Shown here piece after piece: positions 1 to 10,300 of a stretch of DNA of 28,198 nucleotides. The position numbers and the translations under genes were made by a program. The stretch is from a virus: positions 1-28,198 of IMG/VR virus record IMGVR_UViG_3300017760_000060. One strand, given 5' to 3'. The notes beneath the pieces are model-generated. The model saw only the letters and a program-made list of their open reading frames with translations. It ran no database searches and was not told the origin of the DNA. The first letter of the stretch is position 1; each line of letters opens with the position of its first letter.

Positions 1-685
1 AACCACCAGTAGCGCTTTTTGCGCTACCTGCAGAAATATCTGCGGGTGTAGGATATGTATAATTTACAAATTGATCTGTGTAAAATTTAGAATCTTCATC
101 TAATGATGATACATATGCCCAAATATAACCTTCTCCATTAGAAATCGTGTTGGGTATATTATAAGTAAGATAACCATTTGAATCTCCTGTACCTGAAGGA
201 ATTGCTACTGCTGATTCTGTTACTTCACCATTTGTATCAACATTTGAAAGACAAAGATATATTCGATCGTTAGAAGTAACATAGCAAGGGTAGTATGCAA
301 CACCATCAACTGTTTCATAATCAAAACATTTTGGATCAGTTGGGTCAAAGGTCTTATAAATTCTATTAATTACCCAATTGTTTCGAGGAATAACATTAAA
401 AATTTCAACGCCCTTTGTTCTTACAAGAATCATAAGATTCTTTAATACATCTACCTTATTAACAGGAGTGTCTACAGGTAAAGGAGCAGAAAACTGTCTG
501 CTATATTCTGTTACTTGATTGCCCAGAGTATCTGTTGTATCAGGCCAACTATCTGTCTTGCCTAATCCAATAAAATAGTCGTTTAGCGCTGCGCCGTTCT
601 CGTCCGTTTCACCGTTACCTTTAAGATCACTAATGAATAATGCTCTGGAGTTTTTTCTAAATTCTGATGTAATTATTGCTGCCAT
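1..685 (-). CDS. gp8: Baseplate wedge protein gp8, partial (C-terminus off the left edge)
   Basis: An open frame begins with ATG at 685-683 and runs to base 2, so about 228 residues are visible and the C-terminus lies outside the window. T4 gp8 has 334 residues. Matches to T4 gp8 by eye are the start (AAIITSEFRKNSRALF against AIVTSKFRTEKM), a glycine-plus-SWP segment near residue 45, VIPRNNWVINRIY (T4 VIPRRDWGDTRY), a YLCLSN stretch (T4 YRCLDV) and GEGYIWAYV (T4 GDGYVWEYL). gp8 is a dimeric wedge component that joins gp7 and gp10 in the T4 baseplate. A TATAAATA octamer ends 6 nt before the ATG, with no Shine-Dalgarno sequence. In T4, gene 8 directly follows gene 7; here a large fibre gene separates them. 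Confidence 0.85.
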   Translation of the reverse strand, partial: MAAIITSEFRKNSRALFISDLKGNGETDENGAALNDYFIGLGKTDSWPDTTDTLGNQVTEYSRQFSAPLPVDTPVNKVDVLKNLMILVRTKGVEIFNVIPRNNWVINRIYKTFDPTDPKCFDYETVDGVAYYPCYVTSNDRIYLCLSNVDTNGEVTESAVAIPSGTGDSNGYLTYNIPNTISNGEGYIWAYVSSLDEDSKFYTDQFVNYTYPTPADISAGSAKSATGG

Positions 686-691
686 ATCTTT

Positions 692-699
692 TATTTATA
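692..699 (-). promoter_or_regulatory. Late promoter octamer before gp8
   Basis: A perfect TATAAATA on the minus strand is followed by AAAGAT and the gp8 ATG. It is identical to the T4 late promoter -10 element recognised by the gp55 sigma factor. At T4 spacing the transcript would start at or next to the ATG. Confidence 0.7.
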
Positions 700-731
700 T
701 AAATTTAAAATGTTTGCTATTAAGTAATTTG

Positions 732-3700
732 TTATGCAGTTCGTTGGAACATGTAAACTGTTATGTAAGGTGGCATATTATTGTGGGGCTGACTTCCACC
801 AGTCGCTTCAATAGAGTTTAAGTCGTTAGCAAAGGTCTCTGCATCATCTTTATACAAGGCGGGTGCGAATTTCTGATGTTTATTGGTGCCACGATTATTT
901 CCTTTTACCCGGTGATTGTGACTTGGCATTTCAGCTACGCTTAATGTGTGAGTTTTAGCTCCACCAGTCTTTTTCGATGCATTAAAATCAGAATCATTTC
1001 CATTAACACCTACTAGAACTCGCCCAGCACCAAAAACTTGCCACGTACCAAAACCAAAGAATGTTCCAGGGTTGGTTGACACTACAGACGTATATATTAC
1101 TCCTACTGGATATATTCTTTTGAGAACTGCGAGATCTTTAGCATCAGCTGTATCTGAAGAAATTCCTGCATTTGGAGTTGGAATAGCGGAGATTTTATTA
1201 TCAACATAAGCTTTCGTAGCAGCATGACTACTAGCGGTTGGCGTCTGGAAACTTGGTTGAGTGTTTATTTTCGCGAAATCTGATGCATGAGATCCATCTA
1301 ATTTATCAGCATCTAATCCAGAAGCAGATCCATCATTACCAGCATGCCATATTTGATGTTCGGTAATACCGTTATTTGGTGTAAGAACAAAGTTACTATT
1401 ATGAGGAACATCGATTACGACTTTATCAGTGTGTATACCGGGCGGATCATTTGTTACACCAATAACAAGATCTGATTGTTCACCAGTTGTATTTCCATAC
1501 CCGCGAGCATGATATTGAATATATCCAAAATCAGAAGCATGATTAATATTAGTTCCATTCTGTTCAGATTGGAAAAAGATTCCACTTACACCTTCACTAC
1601 TACCTTTAAGTAATAAATTAGTACCGTTTTTTACATAAGTAGAACCACTTCTTACCTCTGCTCCAGGATCTACTGTTCCAGCGATAGTAAGAGCAGCAGT
1701 CATTGATTGATTTATATTGCCGGTCTTTTTTATGTAATTATCATCCGGGAATGTTTTTCCAATCTCAGCATCAACATATTTTTTAGTTGTAAGAGCTTGC
1801 TCATTAGCGTTGATAATAACTGCAGTTTGATCTGGAGCAATTACTTTACCTTTAATTTCTACTCCTCCAGTATAATCTCCTACATAATTAATAGTTAGCT
1901 TATCTCCAGTGCCATGAACAAGTGCTCTACCAGCATGTATATTTCCATCGGCTCTTGTAGTATTATATAGTTTAAAGTCTGTTCCAGTTAAATGTATGTG
2001 ACCACCAACACTTAAATGACCGCCTACAGTAGCAATATCATTAACATGTAAATTATAAGGAATAGCAACAGTTGTAGTGTTCCATTGTGGTCCAAAATCG
2101 GTGAGGTCTGTAGGAGCAATTTTCTTGGTATCAACATAATTTTTAGTGATTAGACTCGTTGAGAGCGTGCCTTCGGTAAATAATTTAACTTGTCTAGTAC
2201 TTGAATCGATTTCAATAGCAGTGAATTCTCCATTTACTGATTTAAAAGTATGTTGAGCTGCACTATAAATTGCTTTAGATGAATTTCCACTTGAGGTTTC
2301 TCCGCGTAATTCAATTTTGGCGCCTTGGCCATCAAGTAATAAGCCATTAGTCGTGCCGACTGTTTTGACATTTCCGTTAGTTGTAATAAGACTTCCTTCA
2401 GTACGAAAGTCTCCGCTATTACCATGAATTTTAGCAATTGTAGTTAATCCAGTCTTAAATAGTATGTCTTGAGTATCTCCATCGGATACGCCTACATGTA
2501 GGTCATTTCCTTTTTGAAGAATCTCATTTTGATCAATAGCAATTCCGTTAGAAGAAGAACCAATTAAAAGTGGCGGAGTATCAAAATTTGAACCAGCAAT
2601 TGTTGTAGATCCTTCAGCTGTAATATGTACTGGGTTAGAAACAGTTGTTTTTACAGAGCTAACTAAAATTTTAGATTCGTCTGTTGGTCCAGGAGAAAGA
2701 CTGATCGATCCTCCAGTATTGTTAATTGAAAGAAGTCCAGCTGTTCCTGTTTGTCGTGAAATTTTAGCTGAACCACTTCCTCCTGGTGTAAGAGAAATTA
2801 AAGCTGGTCCAGTTGAACTCGATAATCCAACTGCAAGTTCTTGTCCATATACGTCTAACTTGCCAGAAACTACTACATCTCCAGTTGAATTCCACTGTGG
2901 ACCAATATTTTCAACCTTATCACTTGTAATAGAATCATCAGCAATTTCTAATGTATTAACCGCACCATCAGATATGTGTCTGTTTATTATTGCATCGTCG
3001 CCTATACGTGATGGATCAAGCGGTCGTATACGAATATCAGCAAAATCTACATATTCTTTTGTTACAACTGATTTCTCTCCACCGGGCCCGGTCTCGATGG
3101 TACCTCTAGACATGTCACTGACAGTTACTACGCCGCTAATGTTTACTCCTCCAGTAAAATCACCTAAATGATTAATACTTAAGTTATCAGTACTTCCGTG
3201 AACAATAGCTCTACCTTCATGAAGAAGACCTGCTCCTCGGCTTGCTGCATTGTATATACTAAATGTCGTTCCTTTTTGTGAGATATTGCCAATAGCGTTA
3301 ATATTGCTAGTAACAGATAAAGACCTTGGAATATTTACTGCTGAATTATCCCATGATGGAGAAAGAGGTGGTGTTGCGCTTGATCCAGATAATTTAGCAG
3401 GAGTTACAGCTTCATCGATAATCTTATTTGTTGTTACCGCGCCATCGCCAATTTTATCTTCTGTTACAGCAGATTGCCCAATTTTTGAATTAGTCACCTG
3501 AAGTGGGGCAATTTTACTATTTGTTACCGCTCCGCTATCAATAAGTCCACTTGTAATTCCTGAATCTTTTATATTTAAACGATTGGTATCATCTTCGGTA
3601 TTAATTCTAAAGTGTTTAAGATTTACCTGATCCGTTCCAATTTTAGTATTACGGTCAACGGTAGTAAGATCGAATTCTTCTTCGATCTTCTTAAATGTAT

Positions 3701-4343
3701 TTAGTTCAGATTTAACACCATCTAATAAATTTATAAAATCTTGTGCAACTTCGGTGTTTAATCTGAAGTTAGCCAATACGTGAGAACCAGTTCGTAAATA
3801 CTCTGCATCAGCCGGAGTAAACGGTTGATTATTGTTATTTACATTTAAAGGAATACCTTTAACTTCATCGCCGAAATGCTCTTTAACTGCAGAATCAGAA
3901 TTATTAAATAGTAAATCTTCTTTATATACAACGTGTTCATCAACTGCAGCTGATGTAACTAACTTATCATCGGCATTCGTATTGCCGTTTGAAATTGTTT
4001 GTGTAGATGTAATATATCCTGCTGGAGCAATGTGAGTAAATGCTACATCATTATCTTCAATGGCATACTTTTGAATCCTGAGAGTTTGCGGCGTGCCAGC
4101 TTCATCGATGTATTCTAATGTGAAGAACTTATTACTTGGATTTGTACCAGTATTACGTTCTTTACCTTCAGTAATAATAAGACTTGTTACTTTTTCATGT
4201 CCTTGACCACTCGCAAAAAGTTGATCAAGCTCGATCTTATATGTCTGATATGCCCCGACAGTGCCATCAACGATAGGAAAAAATTCTTCGCCGTTAATAT
4301 CTGCTTGTATGCGAGCGGGTAATGATGAAATTTTTGTACTCAT
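732..4343 (-). CDS. Tail fibre protein with C-terminal collar domain (1203 aa)
   Basis: This is a long, Gly/Ser/Thr/Asn-rich protein typical of trimeric phage fibres. From the N-terminus it shows: a short attachment-like region; a run of degenerate AVTxxKI repeats (about residues 268-316); two related modules about 430 residues apart (around 353-400 and 784-829) sharing the pattern LYN...HAGRALVHG...GDYTGG; several TKxYVD fibre repeats; a T4 gp37-like segment AGNDGSASGLDADKLDG (about 1000); and a C-terminal tail collar domain with YPVGVIY (about 1073), FGFGTW, PSHNH (about 1138) and a terminal NNMPPYITVYMF motif. The collar domain is common in short-tail-fibre and receptor-binding proteins. 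A receptor-binding role is inferred. The gene lies between gp7 and gp8 and has its own late promoter. It could correspond functionally to T4 gp12 or gp10, but neither is recognisable along its length. Confidence 0.85.
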   Translation of the reverse strand: MSTKISSLPARIQADINGEEFFPIVDGTVGAYQTYKIELDQLFASGQGHEKVTSLIITEGKERNTGTNPSNKFFTLEYIDEAGTPQTLRIQKYAIEDNDVAFTHIAPAGYITSTQTISNGNTNADDKLVTSAAVDEHVVYKEDLLFNNSDSAVKEHFGDEVKGIPLNVNNNNQPFTPADAEYLRTGSHVLANFRLNTEVAQDFINLLDGVKSELNTFKKIEEEFDLTTVDRNTKIGTDQVNLKHFRINTEDDTNRLNIKDSGITSGLIDSGAVTNSKIAPLQVTNSKIGQSAVTEDKIGDGAVTTNKIIDEAVTPAKLSGSSATPPLSPSWDNSAVNIPRSLSVTSNINAIGNISQKGTTFSIYNAASRGAGLLHEGRAIVHGSTDNLSINHLGDFTGGVNISGVVTVSDMSRGTIETGPGGEKSVVTKEYVDFADIRIRPLDPSRIGDDAIINRHISDGAVNTLEIADDSITSDKVENIGPQWNSTGDVVVSGKLDVYGQELAVGLSSSTGPALISLTPGGSGSAKISRQTGTAGLLSINNTGGSISLSPGPTDESKILVSSVKTTVSNPVHITAEGSTTIAGSNFDTPPLLIGSSSNGIAIDQNEILQKGNDLHVGVSDGDTQDILFKTGLTTIAKIHGNSGDFRTEGSLITTNGNVKTVGTTNGLLLDGQGAKIELRGETSSGNSSKAIYSAAQHTFKSVNGEFTAIEIDSSTRQVKLFTEGTLSTSLITKNYVDTKKIAPTDLTDFGPQWNTTTVAIPYNLHVNDIATVGGHLSVGGHIHLTGTDFKLYNTTRADGNIHAGRALVHGTGDKLTINYVGDYTGGVEIKGKVIAPDQTAVIINANEQALTTKKYVDAEIGKTFPDDNYIKKTGNINQSMTAALTIAGTVDPGAEVRSGSTYVKNGTNLLLKGSSEGVSGIFFQSEQNGTNINHASDFGYIQYHARGYGNTTGEQSDLVIGVTNDPPGIHTDKVVIDVPHNSNFVLTPNNGITEHQIWHAGNDGSASGLDADKLDGSHASDFAKINTQPSFQTPTASSHAATKAYVDNKISAIPTPNAGISSDTADAKDLAVLKRIYPVGVIYTSVVSTNPGTFFGFGTWQVFGAGRVLVGVNGNDSDFNASKKTGGAKTHTLSVAEMPSHNHRVKGNNRGTNKHQKFAPALYKDDAETFANDLNSIEATGGSQPHNNMPPYITVYMFQRTA

Positions 4344-4349
4344 TAATTC

Positions 4350-4357
4350 TATTTATA
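4350..4357 (-). promoter_or_regulatory. Late promoter octamer before the fibre gene
   Basis: A perfect TATAAATA lies in the 19-nt gap between the gp7 stop and the fibre ATG, with a 6-nt spacer (GAATTA) to the ATG. It would let the fibre gene be transcribed independently of the very long gp7 message. Confidence 0.7.
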
Positions 4358-4362
4358 TGTTT

Positions 4363-7300
4363 TTATGTGTTAATAGTAATGGTTGCTTCTGTTATTTTAG
4401 CTATTCCTACTGGACTAGTCGGCATAGGACTATCGTATTGTCCTTGAATTGTGTATATTGTACCATCTCTAAATAGCTGATCAAGTTCAGGCGTTGACGG
4501 TAAAGTTAGATCTGGTGATGCACTTGTATTTATAGCATTTCTCCAACCAACTAATATGCTGTTTTTACTATTTAGTGTGCCAACTACTAATCCCTCAATT
4601 ATAAGATTATTCCCATCATTATCTACAATATCTTGATAGACTGTATCTCCATGTTGAATTTGAGGACCGGTGTATGATGCAACATTTAGTTGAACTGGTG
4701 CTGATATATCATCATCCCTTGTAGGATCATTCCACCAGTTATCCACTAGATCATCAATAAGTAAACCAGCATCACCTTCAATGAATGGTGAAGAATCTCT
4801 TTCAAGGAATATTCCTTCATTCGCTTCAGTGTCTAACTGATTGCGCTTTCTAATAAGAGATCCAACATTCATAAAGACATCGCTATTATCAAGTGCATCT
4901 TTAATAGTGATAGGAAGATACGAACTAATGTCATCTATATCTTTGAACTTTAGATTTTGCTCGTAATCTCTCTTACTAAATTCTTTTTGTGGGACCAATG
5001 AAGGTATAACATACTTGAATGTAGTAAGAACTGCTCGCATAAACATCTCAGAGTTAACATCTTCAGTACTTCTATCTTGTAGTAAATACGCAGCGTCTTG
5101 TTCTTCAGTTCCAAATACACTTATGGTTTCATCTTTTCTTTTAACTTTAACTGCAATAATTGTTGCTGTTTTACTTGGGCTATCAACACTTTCTATAGTA
5201 CCGTCTTCGATAGATGTAAATCCACCAATTGCTTTAATTATTCCAGTAAATTCATTTCCATCTGCAGCTATAGTCGATATAATACCTCTCTTTTGTGGAA
5301 GCAATCGTTGAGGACTATTAGGATCATCTACATCTACTTCTGCAATACCCTGTACAATTACATCTCCTACTTCAAACGCGGCACCAGTATATGATTGTAT
5401 TCTAAATTCAATATCTCCAGTATCAAGTCCATCTTCGAAATATGAATATGTATATTTAGATGCTAAGTTATTTCCAGGAACAGATCTTGCTAACTTAGTC
5501 CATAGACCAGCTTCAAATATAAACTCTCTTACTCTTATATCTCCTTGCAACCAACCAGGTTGGAACATAGGCATATGATATCCACCTGTCTCGCTCTGAG
5601 AAGTAAGAGATTCAAGCCATCTCATATCTTCTAATGGTTGAGTAGTTCTAAATGGTGACAAGAATTTATCTTCTACCTTTAATAGATTATCATTTTCTCG
5701 AGTAACTGGATTAAATTGTATGAATTTAGGACCATACCAATGGTTATCTCTTATAACAAGAAGCATAACACTCGCAAAGAATCGAAGGCCAGCTGGATGA
5801 ACTAAATTTAAGAAAGTGCTTTCCCAATCAGATATCTTTAAGCCGCTTCGGATGTTATAAGAGAATTTCTGCCAAAAAATACTATCTTGAATACGATTAA
5901 CAGAGGATGCTCTTCCTTTTTTATTGTAGTACTTACCAACATAATCTAATGTATACTGATGACTCGTTTGAGCTTTATTAATAATAGTATCTGTTCTTCC
6001 ATCACCCCAATAAACTTCCTCTCTATCAATGTTTCCATTACCATAATCAACTGTTAATCTGATTGCAGTATTTTGTTTATCGTTTTCGTCTTCAGGATAT
6101 CTCATCTCTGGAGCATCGAATATTAAGAAAGAATTAAAGGCGTGACCATCTAAATTATCAAGTGTGAAATTCTTAGCTGCATCTGGCATAGAAGTAATTT
6201 TAGTAGCACCTGCTGTAGCTCCTTCTATTTTATCAAATACAATTTTGTAGAACTTCTTAACATTATTTTCAAAATATGTTCTAGCTCGCTCTGCCGAATA
6301 TATATTTAAGTCTTCTGTATAGTATTGAATATGACTAATATCTCCGTTATAATATCCGCTGCCATTTCTACCAATAATAAAATTTGCTTCAGGAGATATG
6401 GTTAGATGACGAATAGTATTTCCTTCTATTATTCTTTCAAACACTAATTCTTCTTCTGAGTCGTTAGATACCGCTATATCGACATAACCGTTATATCTAT
6501 CAGCCTTTCCTTTTACAACAATTGTATTAAATCGGTTAACGCTAGCTGTTTTTATGGGTGAACCGGAATCTGCATATACTGCCTCAGCTGACGGTGTTGA
6601 TATAACAAAATCAAGGATATATTCATTAATACTTTTATAAAAACCAATAGGATTTCCTTCTTGATCATAATTGTATTCTATTATCGGCTTTTCTGTTGTT
6701 GTCGAATATATAATACTAGGAAATGCAAATGCAGCGCTATATGATGGAGGACGATCAACGATTTTCAATACTCCACTCGAATCTAACCTTCCACCATACG
6801 AACTTACAACATCAAAGCCTTCATCGGGCTTAATATATGGAATAGATCTAATAGTGTTATCTGATATTTTTTTCCAAATATCATACTTAACATTTGTAGA
6901 ATTTGCTGTTGTAAAAAATTCAGAATTTGGACCGTTTAGTATTTTATTAACACTATCTGGTTCTAATGAAACTGCAAACATGTCATTATCATTATCAACT
7001 GCAATATTTACACCGTAGTTTAAGCCTACCTTAAATTGTTCTTCATTAGTTTGAATAAATTGTTCTGTAGGACTAAATACACTATTTAATTTCCACGAGC
7101 TGCGCGAAGCTGTGAATTGACTTCTGATATAATAAAGTTTTGGCACACTATTATGCTGTGACTTATTATATACGTCGGAAAAATTATATTGGTTTACAAA
7201 TTCTTTTGCATTGTTTAATCCTCCATTTACTATAAGCAATTCATCACCAAAGAATTTGTATGAGTATAATCTTGATCCGTTATGAGTAATATAATTGTCT

Positions 7301-10300
7301 GACTCATTGATTATATCTGAGCCAACACTTGTGACAGATTCTATAGTATTATAATAATTTTCCCAACTTGTTGCTGAGACCTTTTCCCAAATATTAATAC
7401 CGCAATCAGTTACCTTTACAATAATTGTTCCGGACTCACTTAATTCGAATTTTCCTCCATCGAGTAAGGAGTTAATACCAGTTGTAATACTTTGAGTATA
7501 ATTACTCGATAGCTTACGTTCTATTGCTTCAAATTCGGTGTGATTAAGACCTTTATTGTATAAAGAAAGGTGAGAGAATGCAACGTTTCCGTAAAGAGTT
7601 AAACTCGATTGAGATGTAATTCCATGTCTAGAATAAGAAGAGGCATCAAACCTATCTGTTATAATTTCAAGTGATTTAGATCTTTTAAATCCATTAAGTG
7701 AATATCGTAATCCGCTAATTAGGTTTGCGGCATCTTCTGTAAATTCAATTGTTAAGTTATTCCATTCTTCTTGTAGTATTTCGCTATTAAAATATTCATC
7801 ACTAAATATCTCAAGAGGATTCTCATCAAGAATGATATCATCATTAGACTTATCTAAAGATACCGACCATGGTGTTTTTCCGGTTTCTTGGTAAGAAAGC
7901 TGTAGCTCTCTCTTTTGCGTTAATAGATTATTAACTACTCTTAAAGTAATATTCCCTATTTTTAATATATTTGTGTCTGATATTAAATTTTCTGCATTAA
8001 ATCTTAAAGATAAAGAAAATTTGTTTGAAGGAGAAAATCCAAGACCATCACCAATAAATGTAGAAGGCGATTTAAGAATAATACCAGTATCACTTAAAGG
8101 ATTTTTAGTTATACTACTCGATACAAATTTACATCTTTTATCAGTTGATAACCATTCTCCATTATTTGCATTCTGATTGATATTAAATTCTAAATCAGAA
8201 CTAATATTACGTGAATATACCGGAGGAAGATTTAAATAATCTTCAGATGACCATCGACCGTCTTCTCCAATATTGTACACTTGAATAACCTGCGCGATAT
8301 CAACATTATTAAATGTATGGGTGCCAACTACAATTTGAGAATGGTTACTTTTAATATGAGCAAAATCTGCAGATCCTAAATGTGTAGATGGAAGATTTAA
8401 CGACAATGTCTGATAAAAATTATAACGATTATATTCATCTACTTTAAATATAACAAGTCGAGATGCACCATTTACAGGTCGATCTAATAAAATAAGATAA
8501 TCTCCGTTAATAGCATAATCTAAAATATTCCACAATCTTTCTTCATCATAAAGAGTTGTATCACCGATTGTGATATCTTGCCACGGTGTATATGTACCTC
8601 CGTGTTTATAAAATATAGACATGTATCCTCTATTGTGTAAAGTAAATAGATGACTGCTGCTGCGTTTAATATGATCACAATGTGGTAAAACAGGAAGACT
8701 TTTATCTCCTGGTTTATTTTCTTTATACCAAATTATACCAATATCAAACGGCTCTGCTGTCGCGAAGTCAGCATTTGACATCCACTCGCTATAATATACT
8801 ACCTTATCCTCAGATTTTATTGTAAATCTACTTTGACCTGAATTTAAAGCATTTTTCTGTGAATGAATAAACGTAGAAATAGTAGAATCGAGTGCAATTT
8901 GGAATGCTTCTACCCTACCATGATTAGAGTTAGCTGATCCAGTGTCGCCTCCAGGAGCTCCTACAATAACTCGTGTACCGTTACCATTTATACTTACATT
9001 TGATCCAGCATAATCCAAAGCGTTAAACCCAGAAATATCCGAACCAACTTTTATCCAATCCCTTAACGAAGTTGAATAAGCGAAAGCTGTAACTTTTCCA
9101 GATTCTCTCCCGCCTTCATCATTAGCAGGCGCGCCAATAGCAATAACATTTCCATCTGTATTTAAATGAACACTGGCCCCAAACATGTCACCAATATTTT
9201 CTCCTTCAAGGGTTTGACCGAATTCAGCCCATTTTCCAATAGAATTGAGTGAATAAATTTTAACTTGTCCTTTAAATGATAGGTCTGGATCTAGTCCACC
9301 AAGTTGTCCAAGAATACCAACTGCAAACTTCGTTCCATCATTACTTAAACTTAATGGTACTTGATTTTTGTCATAAGCTGAAATAAACGTAAGATCATCT
9401 CCGAGTTGATTCCACACATCAGTATTTTCTTCGTTGTAATATGCTCTTACAAGCATTACACTTACACCAAAATCGTCTATCTTGTGTGTTCCAATAAGAA
9501 GAGTTCTTCCATCATCACTTAGTCTAACAGTGTTTCCAGCCAATGGATCACTACCCAATATACTAATGCCTTGGGCACCTATTTTATTCCATGCACTACC
9601 ATCGTATTCAAGAACAAAGGTTTCATTTGCAATTCGATCTGGAATTCTAAGACCGATATGTTTAGCACCATCAATTTCTCCAAATTGAGGATTTATGCCA
9701 GTCTCTAAACTGTAAGAATTTGAAGTGAGCGTTGGTCCACTTCTTAAATAAGAAATAGCTGTTGAAGTAATAGAACTAATTTCAAATAGTCCATCATACT
9801 GATGTGATGCTCCGCTTACATATACGTGAGTAGCCGATGTGTTAAATTCATTTTCTGCTCCTGCGGTAATAGTGACACTTGTTCCATTTGCAACAAGTGT
9901 TGGAACTGGATTCGGACTTAATTCTGAGATGTCAGAATTAAGAGTACCATCGATGTTAATCCATGGATAAGCTGGAAGAGTATTTCCATCACCGTCTGTA
10001 ACACGAGAGAACTCATGAGTTTGCACATTACGGTAACTGCCTGAGTTGGAGCCACTTGTTATCAACTCTGTTTCATAATTAACCCATGCGGAGAATGCAG
10101 GTGTACCGCTCTCGCCAGTATCGCCTTCAACAATTATTTCGTGGCCAAGGTCATCATCATTAAGCCAACTGTATTGCCCAAATCCCTGCGGAGTCGTGGA
10201 GGTGAGGGTTTTAGTATATGTACGATTGTCAAAGACAAAACTAGTAACAGCTGAATGACTATGACCATAGACTCCACCAAATCCATTAAAATCTTCTAAA

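Noticed and set aside
2719-3171. 150-codon plus-strand frame opposite the fibre gene
   Set aside because: It is antisense to a clear fibre protein, has no promoter octamer and no recognisable domain.
4527-4534. TATAAATA on the minus strand within the 3' part of gp7
   Set aside because: It is internal to coding sequence with no start codon at the usual distance; such a match is expected by chance in AT-rich DNA. The same holds for 27941-27948 inside gp59.
5098-5394. 98-codon plus-strand frame with many Cys, Phe and Tyr opposite gp7
   Set aside because: It is antisense, overlaps another shadow frame, and its composition is that of the reverse complement of an AT-rich gene.
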